A DNA stretch of 10,626 nt. Origin: Candidatus Methylomirabilota bacterium. Lineage in GTDB: Bacteria; Methylomirabilota; Methylomirabilia; Methylomirabilales; 2-02-FULL-66-22. The notes beneath the pieces are model-generated. The model did no database searches, was not told the DNA's origin, and saw only the letters and a program-made list of their open reading frames with translations. The DNA lies in assembly GCA_016209725.1 (NCBI GenBank), contig JACQVO010000127.1, positions 1 through 10,626 of the forward strand. Direction: 5' to 3'. A program made the position numbers and the translations under genes. Positions within the stretch are counted from its first letter, which is position 1. The number at the start of each line of letters is the position of its first letter. Positions 1-6,866 of this stretch are shown here, piece by piece.

Positions 1-2
1 GC

Positions 3-584
3 TACCACAAGGTGGACTTCCAGGTCCTCTTCGCCAACGGGACCGAGTACGGCGGCCGCTTCGACCTCCAGCACGGCGGCCGGGAATCCGACGGCGCTAC
101 CCTGGAGGCACACGTCCACTCCTTCGCCCTGTGCCACGCCGGCCGGCGGCGGCCCCCCCACGTGAGCGCCCAGGCCTACCAGTACATGCTCCAGACCATC
201 GGCGCCGAGGCGCAGGCGTTCTACGCCGGCATCCTGGACACCTGCGACCTGGGGCCCGAGCCCCCGCCCCCGCTCGTGGAGGCACCACCCTCCGTAACGC
301 GGGAAGCCGGGATCCGGTACCCCGTCTTCCTCACGCGGGCCGTGTGGGAGCGATACGTGAAGGTGCCCGTGGGAGTGATCGCGCAGGACGAGACGGGGCG
401 CCTCTGGGACATCCTGTGGATGTACCGCTGTCACGCGCAGCGGGTTCAGGGCAGCGTCGTCAAGTTCAGCCTGCTGGTGCGGAATGACAACGTGCGTCCG
501 CACCGCGTCCAGCTCCAGGCCGTCTGCGGGCCAGGGGACACCCCGGAGCCGGTGATCACCATTCGGTGCCCGGAGGAGGGGTGA
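3..584 (+). CDS. LPD25-like / DUF6573-like mobile-element protein, 5' partial
   Basis: The frame is open to the left edge, so the true start is probably outside; the first in-window candidate is GTG at 12, which has no convincing ribosome binding site. The first ~75 residues (YHKVDFQVLFANGTEYGGRF, then a histidine-rich stretch and RPPHVSAQAYQYML) resemble large polyvalent protein-associated domain 25. A Pro-rich linker (GPEPPPPLVEAPP) leads into a ~95-residue part with DUF6573 hallmarks: REAGIRYPVFLTRAVWERYV, then GRLWDILWM, VRNDN and a closing AVCGPGDTPEPVITI. Both families are known from plasmids and integrative/conjugative elements; neither has an established biochemical role. No catalytic residues are evident. 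The usual DUF6573 N-terminus (LFGEVI...YTRAQA type) is absent, so the two domains may have been joined by deletion. Family assignment is from memory of conserved motifs, with no search run. Confidence 0.65.
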   Translation, partial: YHKVDFQVLFANGTEYGGRFDLQHGGRESDGATLEAHVHSFALCHAGRRRPPHVSAQAYQYMLQTIGAEAQAFYAGILDTCDLGPEPPPPLVEAPPSVTREAGIRYPVFLTRAVWERYVKVPVGVIAQDETGRLWDILWMYRCHAQRVQGSVVKFSLLVRNDNVRPHRVQLQAVCGPGDTPEPVITIRCPEEG

Positions 585-624
585 GCAGCCGGGAAGACCC
601 CCTCCGGGAATCGCCCCGTGCCTG

Positions 625-653
625 TTGACTCCCGTCTCCGCGGGGGCTATAGT
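625..653 (+). promoter_or_regulatory. sigma70-type promoter for the Uma2 gene
   Basis: TTGACT (625-630) and TATAGT (648-653) are separated by exactly 17 bp, each one mismatch from the TTGACA/TATAAT consensus. In such GC-rich DNA this is unlikely by chance. Transcription would start near 660, giving a leader of about 58 nt before the ATG at 718. It lies in the 133-bp gap after the preceding stop codon. Confidence 0.72.
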
Positions 654-677
654 CTCGACATACCCACCCAGCGGCCC

Positions 678-689
678 GCACCCGGGTGC
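678..689. promoter_or_regulatory. 12-bp perfect palindrome in the leader (possible operator)
   Basis: GCACCCGGGTGC is a perfect 12-bp palindrome about 18-30 bp downstream of the predicted transcription start and 28 bp before the Uma2 start codon. It could be a repressor site or an RNA hairpin. A slightly larger competing pairing is possible between CCCGC (675-679) and GCGGG (697-701). No regulator gene is visible next to it, so the role is inferred from position only. Confidence 0.35.
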
Positions 690-717
690 CCGGCGCGCGG
701 GTCACGAGTAGAGGCCG

Positions 718-1260
718 ATGGCCACACGGCTCAAGCTGACCTATCAGGACTACCGCCTCCTCCCGGATGACGGGAAGCGCTACGAGATCCTCGATGGAGA
801 CCTCTACGTGACGCCCTCACCGACGGCGCGCCACCAAATCGTGTCCGCCAATCTCCTGTCCGCCCTCGCGGATCACGTGCGGCTGCACGGTCTCGGCAAG
901 GTCCTGACCGCCCCGCTCGACGTGATCTTTGCCGAGGACACCATCGCGCAACCCGACCTCCTCTTCATCTCAAACGAGCGCCTCCCCATTCTGCGCGAGT
1001 GGGTGCACGGGGCCCCCGATCTGGTCATCGAGATCCTCTCGCCGGGCACCCAGCAGCGCGACCGCACGCTCAAGCGGTACCTGTACGCGCGGTACGGCGT
1101 GCGCGAACTCTGGCTCGTGGATCCGGAGGCCCGGTCCGTGGAGGTCTTCCGGCTCGATTCCGCCGCCGACACCCCGCTCCGCATCTTTGCGAACCGCGAT
1201 GTCCTCACCTCCGACCTGCTGCCCGGGCTGGGCCTGGCCGTGGACACCCTCTGGCCGTAG
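718..1260 (+). CDS. Uma2 family PD-(D/E)XK nuclease-like protein (DUF820)
   Basis: A 180-residue protein matching the normal length and layout of the Uma2/DUF820 family. It has RYEILDGDLYVTPSPTARH (residues 21-39), with the conserved His that follows the GDL strand. The nuclease core follows: QPDLLFIS with acidic D80, then APDLVIEILSPGT with E105, then D115-R-T-L-K119 and YGVRELWLVDPEA (126-138). These match the PDxxx / (V)(I/V)E-hydrophobic-SP / K...Y...GV.E.W.vDp pattern. The family has a restriction-endonuclease-like fold and is often duplicated in cyanobacteria and in mobile or defence-rich regions; biological substrates are not established. The ATG is preceded by GAGG (711-714) at a short 3-nt spacing. 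A strong promoter lies upstream, and the next gene starts 108 bp downstream on the same strand, so the two may be co-transcribed. Confidence 0.88.
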   Translation: MATRLKLTYQDYRLLPDDGKRYEILDGDLYVTPSPTARHQIVSANLLSALADHVRLHGLGKVLTAPLDVIFAEDTIAQPDLLFISNERLPILREWVHGAPDLVIEILSPGTQQRDRTLKRYLYARYGVRELWLVDPEARSVEVFRLDSAADTPLRIFANRDVLTSDLLPGLGLAVDTLWP

Positions 1261-1368
1261 CGGCCGCCACGCCCCCCGCCGTCGCCCCGCTCCGCGACAG
1301 AGGCTTCTCTCCACCCGGTCACCCGGCACGGCCCGCTGGGGCCACACCATCTCCTCCCGAGACCAGCC

Positions 1369-2388
1369 ATGACCCAGAGGCCAACCGCTACCCTGCCCGT
1401 CGAAGCTGCCTGGGCCCGGTTCCGGAACAGTCCCGGCGGGGCCCTCCTCCGAGAATCCTTGAGCCTTCGGGGCAGCTATCTCGCCTCCATCGGCGTGCGC
1501 CGCCTGCCGGCGGAAGTCACGCTACCCGGAGCGATCCCGTGGAACCTGCTGGCCACGGCTGAGGCGGACGCCCGCGGGGAGGAGGTCGGCCCGCACCTCA
1601 GCACCGAGGGGACGATCCTTGCCCACTCCGTGGCCACCTGGGCCGCGTACCGCGAGGCGAAGACGATCTACCACGTGGAGCCGCTCCTCGCCGAGGCGCT
1701 GGCGCATACGCCCTGGCCGGAGCAGGTGCCGACTGAGGCCCTCCGCCTTCCGAGTCGCTGTCCCGTGCTCGTGCTCCCGTGGGAAGGCCAGACCCTGTCC
1801 GTCTCCGCCTATTACGACCTCCTGACGAGCCGGGAGCACACCAGCGAACTTGAGCTACGCCTCGGGCGCCTCGAAGGCGGGCAATGGGCTCCCCTCTCCA
1901 TCCTCCACCTCATCGGCGAGGACCTCGGCGCCTGCGTGCGCGCTGCGGGGGCCCGGGTGGAGCGGGAGGGTGGGCCGGCGGCCGCGTTCCGCTCCGACCT
2001 GGCGGGCCTGATCTTAACCGTCCTGCTCTACCTGGCCGGCGAGCCGGATCTGGTGACGCACGTGCACCCCGGCGTAAAGCCTACGCGCGAGGCTCGCATG
2101 CAGCGCCGGGACCCCGACCGCTGGAAGGATCTGCGCAGCCCGGCCCTCTTCGCCGTCGGGACAGACTACCGGAGGGCGATTGAGCGATGGGAGCACGAGC
2201 AGCGACGGACGGAGGGCGAGCCCACCGGACGGACGGTGCGCCCGCACGTCCGGCGCGCGCATGCCCACCTGTACTGGACGGGGCGCGGCCGGCAGGTCCC
2301 GCGCGTCCGATTCCTGCTCCCGATCCCGGTGAAGGGGGCGCCGGTGCCCGACGAGACGGCAGCGCCGGTGCAGACGCCGATCCGGTGA
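1369..2388 (+). CDS. AcrVA2-like mobile-element protein (possible anti-CRISPR family member)
   Basis: A 339-residue protein. Its C-terminal half carries the ordered landmarks of AcrVA2-like proteins: a hydrophobic LTVLLYLAGEPDL segment (216-228, where relatives read LYLCSxNAE), a basic linker with paired Pro/Arg, a VGTDYRRAIERWE helix (263-275, relatives VGxRIGAAL), then RPHVRRAHAHLYWTG (291-305) and a final LLPIPVK (316-322, relatives LPPIPVN). AcrVA2 of Moraxella bovoculi blocks Cas12a by promoting loss of its mRNA; many homologues lie on plasmids and phages in hosts without known Cas12a and may do something else. The N-terminal ~130 residues are not recognised. The start ATG has no clear Shine-Dalgarno; reading from the Uma2 promoter is plausible. 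GC content is very high (47 of 60 bases in 2281-2340). The stop TGA overlaps a GTG at 2385. Confidence 0.6.
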   Translation: MTQRPTATLPVEAAWARFRNSPGGALLRESLSLRGSYLASIGVRRLPAEVTLPGAIPWNLLATAEADARGEEVGPHLSTEGTILAHSVATWAAYREAKTIYHVEPLLAEALAHTPWPEQVPTEALRLPSRCPVLVLPWEGQTLSVSAYYDLLTSREHTSELELRLGRLEGGQWAPLSILHLIGEDLGACVRAAGARVEREGGPAAAFRSDLAGLILTVLLYLAGEPDLVTHVHPGVKPTREARMQRRDPDRWKDLRSPALFAVGTDYRRAIERWEHEQRRTEGEPTGRTVRPHVRRAHAHLYWTGRGRQVPRVRFLLPIPVKGAPVPDETAAPVQTPIR

Positions 2389-2715
2389 CAAGGAAACCCA
2401 GGGCCGGGAGGCGCCGCATGGGAAGCCGTCGGATCTGCGGCACCCCGTCCCGCAGCGCGTCCGCGCGTATCGGCGGACGCTCTGTGATGGCCTCCCCGGT
2501 CTGGACGTTGGACCCGAAGCCAAGGCGGAGGGATCAGCGCGCAGAAGGTAGCAGCCCTCGCCACCACGCGACAGACGTATCCCAGCAGCGACGAGGCGGC
2601 CTTCGGACGCGAAGTCGTCCTGGACCACGACTACGTGCGGTGCGTGACCGACACGGTGCCCGAGCCATCGCGTCGCCTCGCCCGGGCCATCCTTCCACCC
2701 GCCGCCGGCCCGTAG
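2385..2715 (+). pseudogene. possible frameshifted small gene remnant
   Basis: No single frame is convincing, but protein-like segments follow one another in different frames. A GTG at 2385 overlaps the previous stop (GTGA). A second frame then reads SDLRHPVPQRVRAYRR (from 2429), followed by DGLPGLDVGPEAKAEGSA, and stops near 2549. A third frame continues from about 2536 with QKVAALATTRQTYPSSDEAA and then VVLDHDYVRCVTDTVPEPSR, to a stop at 2713-2715. Joined, they would give one protein of about 110 residues following the AcrVA2-like gene. The family is not recognised. It could also be chance coding in GC-rich DNA, so this is a suggestion only. Confidence 0.25.
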
Positions 2716-3156
2716 AGCTCGGCACTCGTCGCTCCTCCCACTCGCAACACTCCGCTTGACGCAGACGAGCACCCCCACTCCGGACATGATGGGGCCATCC
2801 CGTCAAGAAGAATAGGGCCCTGCCGCCTCGAGCCGCGGAGGGACCGCATGGTCCAGACCCTGCTCTCGGAACGTGCACTCCCGGCAGATCCGTGGGGGAG
2901 ACTCGCCGTTCCTGGGTGGAACTATTATTGAGGATGAGCGACGGGGGCCGGATCGGCGACCGTACATGAGAGGGGCTGGACAGGCGGGGAAAGCGATTCG
3001 CGTTGGGTGTTGTGGCGCCTGCGAGGCATCACGCGCGGAGACGACTGACCCTGGCGGGGGCGATGTGACTCTCTCAGAATCCCAAATCCGAAGACATTGA
3101 CCCCATCGGGGAACGCAATCGGCTCCGATCAGACGGCGCACCTCTTGCCGGACTCC
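2716..3156. other. gene-poor stretch between the left block and the operon
   Basis: About 440 bp with no convincing coding frame on either strand, no RNA gene and no strong terminator seen. Reading along the operon's strand, CCCCGATGGGG (rc of 3101-3111) could form a short 4-bp hairpin about 45 nt after the last stop codon. It is not followed by a U-run, so it is a poor terminator candidate. The junction between mobile-element DNA and the operon must lie here or just to the left. Confidence 0.4.
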
Positions 3157-3972
3157 TCAATCGTAATACTGCGGCGCGAGTCGGACCGTCTTCCATTCCT
3201 CGGGATCATGATGGAAAATTAGCAGCGCTCCTTCCCGCTGGGCCAGCGCCTTCAGGCGTCTCATGGATGCGTGAACCACGGAGGGAGCGACCCGTGGAGT
3301 GCCGGTCATGATGTTCTCGTCGTAGTTCATCCGCTGAGGAAAGACGCCGGCTGGAAACATCATCGTGCCGGTTCGCGGCAACCGGACCACAAGTGCCTGT
3401 TCGCCCCGCGTGTGTGCGGGTGTGCTCAGGACCATCACGCTCCCATCCCCAAACAGGTCGAGGTCCTCGCCGTACAATTCCCAGAAGGCGAAGTCTCGCG
3501 TCGGTAAGAGCTCGCCAAAATCGTAGCTGCGCATGAAGCGGCGATCCGGCCACCAGGCGTCCTGCAGCTCCTGGAATTGCACGACGAACGTCGCCGTCGG
3601 GAAGGCCTGCATTCCGCCGGCGTGATCAGGAATCAGGCAGGACAAGATTACATAGCTGATTTCTGCCGGATCGACGCCCAGCGAGGCCACCTGGGCCGCA
3701 GCACTCTGCCCGGGGGTCATCCGGGGCTTCCAATCCACGGCCCGCTGTCCCCAGTGCCCCTCCGGATCCGTGGCCACTGCCGGATGCAATCCCGACTCGA
3801 AGAGGACCATCCCCTTCGGGTGGAGAATCAAGACAATCGGGGTGGGGACTTCCACCAAGGTCCCCATGCCCCGCATATGGGTAAAGACGCTCTGATCAAA
3901 TGTGAGCGTTCCCCCACCCATGCAGTACAGCCGGATGTCCGGCGTGCTCTCGCCGCTACGTGTCTGGCCCAT
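3157..3972 (-). CDS. MBL-fold protein, N-acyl homoserine lactonase-like, with a degenerate metal site
   Basis: A 271-residue protein, the usual length for AHL-lactonase-type metallo-beta-lactamase-fold hydrolases. Landmarks: RLYCMGGGTLTF (14-25) at the N-terminus, VLFESGLHP (57-64; normally DTG), SYVILSCLIPDHAGG (106-120), VLSTPAHTRGEQALVVRL (181-198), MMFPAGVFP (204-212) and LLIFHHDPEEW (250-260). The expected HxHxDH is C112-L-I114-P-D116-H117, and the bridging Asp expected at the LTGD strand is missing (PAGV). The D116, H117, H187 and H255 equivalents remain. The frame is intact and the core otherwise well conserved, so this looks like a specialised paralogue. It is the last gene of the operon, 87 bp after the amidohydrolase. 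The start ATG has only weak upstream purines (GGGAGAG about 13 nt away). The role could be a lactonase with altered metal use or a non-catalytic binding protein. Confidence 0.8.
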   Translation of the reverse strand: MGQTRSGESTPDIRLYCMGGGTLTFDQSVFTHMRGMGTLVEVPTPIVLILHPKGMVLFESGLHPAVATDPEGHWGQRAVDWKPRMTPGQSAAAQVASLGVDPAEISYVILSCLIPDHAGGMQAFPTATFVVQFQELQDAWWPDRRFMRSYDFGELLPTRDFAFWELYGEDLDLFGDGSVMVLSTPAHTRGEQALVVRLPRTGTMMFPAGVFPQRMNYDENIMTGTPRVAPSVVHASMRRLKALAQREGALLIFHHDPEEWKTVRLAPQYYD

Positions 3973-4059
3973 GCGCGTCTCGCCGCTCTCCCTGCCGTCG
4001 CCACGCCTCCGATCTCAATGCCGCCGGGAATCCTCACTCCCGCAGCCACCACGCTCCCA

Positions 4060-4920
4060 TCATCGATCCAGCCCGAGGCGCTGGCAGAGATTCCTCCCGA
4101 GGACCATGGCCCGCTCTTCAGGCGCCTGGAAGACGCTCTCGACGATGGCGTGCTTCACCGCCGGCCACGCAAAGGGCCCATCACTCCCCGCCACGAATCG
4201 GGTGGCCCCGTACAGATCGCGAGCCTCGGCCACGGTCCCCGCATCGGGACACGCCGTGAGATCAAACAGCACATTCGGATAGGGGCCCACCACCCGCGCC
4301 AGGGTCTTTCCCCCCCAGATGTAGCCGGAATGCGCCATGAGAAAGAGCAGCTCCGGATAGTCCTTCACCAGATCCGCGAGCGCCTCGGGGGTGTTGTAAT
4401 TCGAATCCGTGGCGGCGTGCACCACGATCACCAAGGGCTTCGCGGCCTGCTTTTGCAGCGGGAGAAGCTGGTCGAGGATTTGCCGCACCGTCCAATGATT
4501 CACCGGATACCCATGTTCCCGCGGGTGCATCTTCACGCCCCAGAGGCCCAGCTCTCCGATGACTCGCTCGCACTCCTCGAGCGCCAGGTTTCGGGAGATA
4601 TGCGGGAAGGCCGATCCCCGCTTCTCCCGGGGATACGTGTAGCCTCGGGGCGGCTGGAGCCAGGGATTGATCGTCGCCAGCCCAAGAATGCGGTCCGGAC
4701 ACATCCGCTGGATCTTGGCAATGTAGTCATTCCCAATGAACGGGTTCCACTCCGGCGTTCGATGGCACGCGGCCTGGTTGACCTGGAAGATCAACTGGAC
4801 ATCGATTCCGCCGCGATCCATCCAGGGGAGGAGCTCCTCCTCGGCAATGAAGGTGCACGTCGGGCTGACACCCACGTGACAGTGGGTATCCACAACCACA
4901 GCGGGCTTCGCGGTAGTCAC
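4060..4920 (-). CDS. amidohydrolase family protein (amidohydrolase_2 / ACMSD-like TIM barrel)
   Basis: A 286-residue metal-dependent hydrolase or decarboxylase. The metal-binding pattern is complete: D11-T-H13-C-H15 on the first strand, G-V-K130-M-H132-P, VVHAA with H168, MAHSG with H197, and AGSDGPF with D247. This is the layout of the amidohydrolase_2 family, which includes ACMSD, gamma-resorcylate decarboxylase and related acid-processing enzymes acting in the cytoplasm. I start it at GTG 4918-4920 because GGAGG lies 5 nt upstream and the protein then begins just before the first metal motif, as in relatives. A longer ATG reading from 5046 would overlap the permease gene by 32 bp and add 42 residues of non-family sequence. 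It follows the dctM-like gene by 94 bp. It probably processes whatever the TRAP system imports; the substrate cannot be read from the sequence. Confidence 0.88.
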   Translation of the reverse strand: MTTAKPAVVVDTHCHVGVSPTCTFIAEEELLPWMDRGGIDVQLIFQVNQAACHRTPEWNPFIGNDYIAKIQRMCPDRILGLATINPWLQPPRGYTYPREKRGSAFPHISRNLALEECERVIGELGLWGVKMHPREHGYPVNHWTVRQILDQLLPLQKQAAKPLVIVVHAATDSNYNTPEALADLVKDYPELLFLMAHSGYIWGGKTLARVVGPYPNVLFDLTACPDAGTVAEARDLYGATRFVAGSDGPFAWPAVKHAIVESVFQAPEERAMVLGRNLCQRLGLDR

Positions 4921-4925
4921 GGGCG

Positions 4926-4930
4926 CCTCC
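4926..4930 (-). promoter_or_regulatory. ribosome binding site deciding the amidohydrolase start
   Basis: On the - strand GGAGG is followed by CGCCC and then GTG at 4920. The consensus core and 5-nt spacing favour this GTG over the upstream in-frame ATG at 5046. Confidence 0.75.
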
Positions 4931-5014
4931 AGTGGTCCAACGTTATCCCAGACCGGTGTAGCCTCTTCCCTTTGCGAGAACGGAGTTCCCGACCCGGCGG
5001 CATCCCACCGGACC

Positions 5015-6298
5015 CTAGGGCATCCGCAAGAGCAGGCGCGGGACAAGGAGGGTCATGCTAGGCCAATAGGTGATCAAGAGCAGCGCCACGATCATCACCG
5101 AGATGAACGGAAGAAGATCCCGGAAGACGTCCGCGATGCCGACCTCGCCAATCCCGCAGGCCGTAAAGAGGGTGAGCCCGAAGGGCGGGGTCACCATGCC
5201 AATCCCGACATTCGCGGTCAGGACGATTCCCAGATGGATCGGATGGATGCCCAGCGCCGTGCCGATCGGCGCGAGGATGGGGACCATGAGGATGATGGCG
5301 GCGGCCCCATCCATGAAGGTCCCGGTGATCAAGAGCAGCACGTTCGTCGCGAGCAGAAAGACGACCGGGGAGCCGGACACATTGCCAATGAACTCCGCAA
5401 TCATATGCGGAATCCGCTCCCGGCCCATGACCCACCCGAAGGCCGTGGACATCGCGATCAACAGAGCGACCACGCCGGTCGTCACCGCAGTCTTGATGCA
5501 GATGGCCGGCAGGTCCCGGATCCGCACCTCCCGATACACCACCACGGTCAGGAAGAATCCATAGAGGACCGCCACCGCTGCCGACTCGGTGACCGTGAAC
5601 ACCCCGAGCAGAATCCCTCCCAGGATGATCACCGGCATCAGCAGCGGCAAGACGGCACGCCGCGCCGCCTGCAGAACCTCCCGGAACGAGAAGCACGCCT
5701 CGACAGGAAACTTCCGCCGTCGCGCGATGACGTACGTGATCAGAATCATGGCGCCGCCCATGAGCAGCGCGGGCAGAAACCCCGCTGCGAAGAGCTGGGC
5801 AATCGAGCTCTCGGTCAGCATCGCGTAGATGATCATCAGTATGCAGGGGGGGACGAGAATCCCCATCCCCCCCGCCGCAGCGACCAGCGCGGTACTGAAC
5901 TCCCGCGTGTAGCCTCGCCGCGCCATCGTCGGGATCATCACCGACCCAATGGCCGCCGTGTCCGCCACGGATGAGCCCGAGAGTCCGGAAAAGATGATCG
6001 TCGCCACGATGACGACCATCGCGAGGCCGCCGCGAATGAACCCGACCACGGCGTTCGCCAGTCGGACGATCCGCTCCGAGATTCCGCCGGTCTCCATCAG
6101 ATAACCGGCCAGGATGAAGAGGGGGATGGAGAGCATCACGTAGGAATCCAAGCTCACGAGAATCCGCTGCGGCACGACCAGGGGCGGCACTGGCGTGTGC
6201 AGCCAGAGCGAGGCGAGCGTGGCAATCCCGATGGCAAAGGCAATCGGCATGTTCAGCGCGATCAGGAGGAACATCATGCCGAACAAGGAGAAGGCCAT
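5015..6298 (-). CDS. dctM: TRAP transporter large permease (DctM-like)
   Basis: A 427-residue polytopic inner-membrane protein, the standard DctM length. The N-terminus has hydrophobic helices (MAFSLFGMMFLLIALNMPIA). The family signature SGSSVADTAAIGSVMIP lies at residues 107-123, followed by MARRGYTREFSTALVAAAGG and GILVPP (146-151), then further helices including GTFMDGAAAIILMVPI and ANVGIGMVTPPFGLTLFTA in the second half. It forms the Na+-driven transport channel with the small DctQ-type subunit and receives ligand from the periplasmic binding protein. Its ATG is 3 nt after the dctQ-like stop, indicating translational coupling. The next gene, the amidohydrolase, starts 94 bp further on. 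The C-terminus ends on several Arg/Leu residues with no extra domain. Confidence 0.96.
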   Translation of the reverse strand: MAFSLFGMMFLLIALNMPIAFAIGIATLASLWLHTPVPPLVVPQRILVSLDSYVMLSIPLFILAGYLMETGGISERIVRLANAVVGFIRGGLAMVVIVATIIFSGLSGSSVADTAAIGSVMIPTMARRGYTREFSTALVAAAGGMGILVPPCILMIIYAMLTESSIAQLFAAGFLPALLMGGAMILITYVIARRRKFPVEACFSFREVLQAARRAVLPLLMPVIILGGILLGVFTVTESAAVAVLYGFFLTVVVYREVRIRDLPAICIKTAVTTGVVALLIAMSTAFGWVMGRERIPHMIAEFIGNVSGSPVVFLLATNVLLLITGTFMDGAAAIILMVPILAPIGTALGIHPIHLGIVLTANVGIGMVTPPFGLTLFTACGIGEVGIADVFRDLLPFISVMIVALLLITYWPSMTLLVPRLLLRMP

Positions 6299-6301
6299 CG
6301 G

Positions 6302-6817
6302 TCACCCTTTCTGGCCTTCGGGTGCCTCCGCCCTCGCCTCGCGACAGAGGTTCTGCATGGCGGGCAGCGTATGGAGGAGCATGAGGGTGGCGCTCAGAGG
6401 AAGCGCCAGGTAGACCCAGAAGATCTGGATCTGCAGGCCGGAGGATCGCTGATCGCCGATGCGCAGCAGCAAGTCGAGCCCCAGCTTGATCAGGCAGGCC
6501 AGGAAGACCTGGACCAAGACCAGGCTGCCCAGGGAGATCCTGATACGATGACGAGTGGGAATCACCCGCACCAGCGCGTCGACGCCAATGTGCGCCCCTT
6601 CGCGTACGCCAATGGCTCCGCCCAGGAGCGCAAACCAGACGAACGAGAACGTCCCCAGCTCATCCGACCACGCGAGGGGCGCTTTGAGCACGAACCGGAA
6701 GACCACCTGCGTGGCCGTCACGGCGCACACCAGGCCCAGCAGGACGGCCACGGCGGAGTTCTCGAGGGTTCGCAGGGCGCGCGCGAGGCCCGCCACCAGT
6801 CGCATCGGCATCCCCAC
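6302..6817 (-). CDS. dctQ: TRAP transporter small permease (DctQ-like)
   Basis: A 171-residue membrane protein with four predicted helices (about 22-44, 55-72, 93-118 and 129-151), as expected for the DctQ subunit. The hallmark A-W50-S-D-E after helix 1 is present, and FWVYLALPLSATLMLLHT (133-150) matches the conserved last helix. It pairs with the large permease in the inner membrane. The start is uncertain: GTG at 6815-6817, ATG at 6809-6811 and ATG at 6803-6805 are all in frame and none has a strong Shine-Dalgarno. The hairpin at 6821-6852 ends only 3 nt before the GTG, so the real initiation site may be one of the ATGs. It lies 49 bp after the dctP-like gene and 3 bp before dctM. Confidence 0.92.
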   Translation of the reverse strand: MGMPMRLVAGLARALRTLENSAVAVLLGLVCAVTATQVVFRFVLKAPLAWSDELGTFSFVWFALLGGAIGVREGAHIGVDALVRVIPTRHRIRISLGSLVLVQVFLACLIKLGLDLLLRIGDQRSSGLQIQIFWVYLALPLSATLMLLHTLPAMQNLCREARAEAPEGQKG

Positions 6818-6820
6818 ACC

Positions 6821-6852
6821 GGCCGGGCGAGTCCGGAGGGGCTCGCCCGGCC
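6821..6852 (-). promoter_or_regulatory. intercistronic hairpin between dctP and dctQ
   Basis: GGCCGGGCGAG (6821-6831) and CTCGCCCGGCC (6842-6852) form a perfect 11-bp stem, ten pairs of it G-C, around a 10-nt loop. In the transcript it begins 14 nt after the dctP stop and ends 3 nt before the first dctQ start candidate. No U-run follows, so it is more likely an mRNA-stabilising or attenuating element than a full terminator. Confidence 0.8.
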
Positions 6853-6866
6853 CGACGACGTCCGGG

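Noticed and set aside
2014..2787. Long - strand open frame of 257 codons
   Set aside because: Arg/Pro/Ser-rich composition with no family motifs; it lies opposite the AcrVA2-like gene and is a GC-rich shadow.
2756..2790. TTGACG followed by CATGAT as a promoter
   Set aside because: The spacing is 23 bp and no gene follows downstream, so it is not a credible sigma70 promoter.
3577..5061. Long + strand open frame of 494 codons
   Set aside because: It is antisense to the lactonase-like and amidohydrolase genes, whose motifs are clear on the - strand; its own translation shows no domain.
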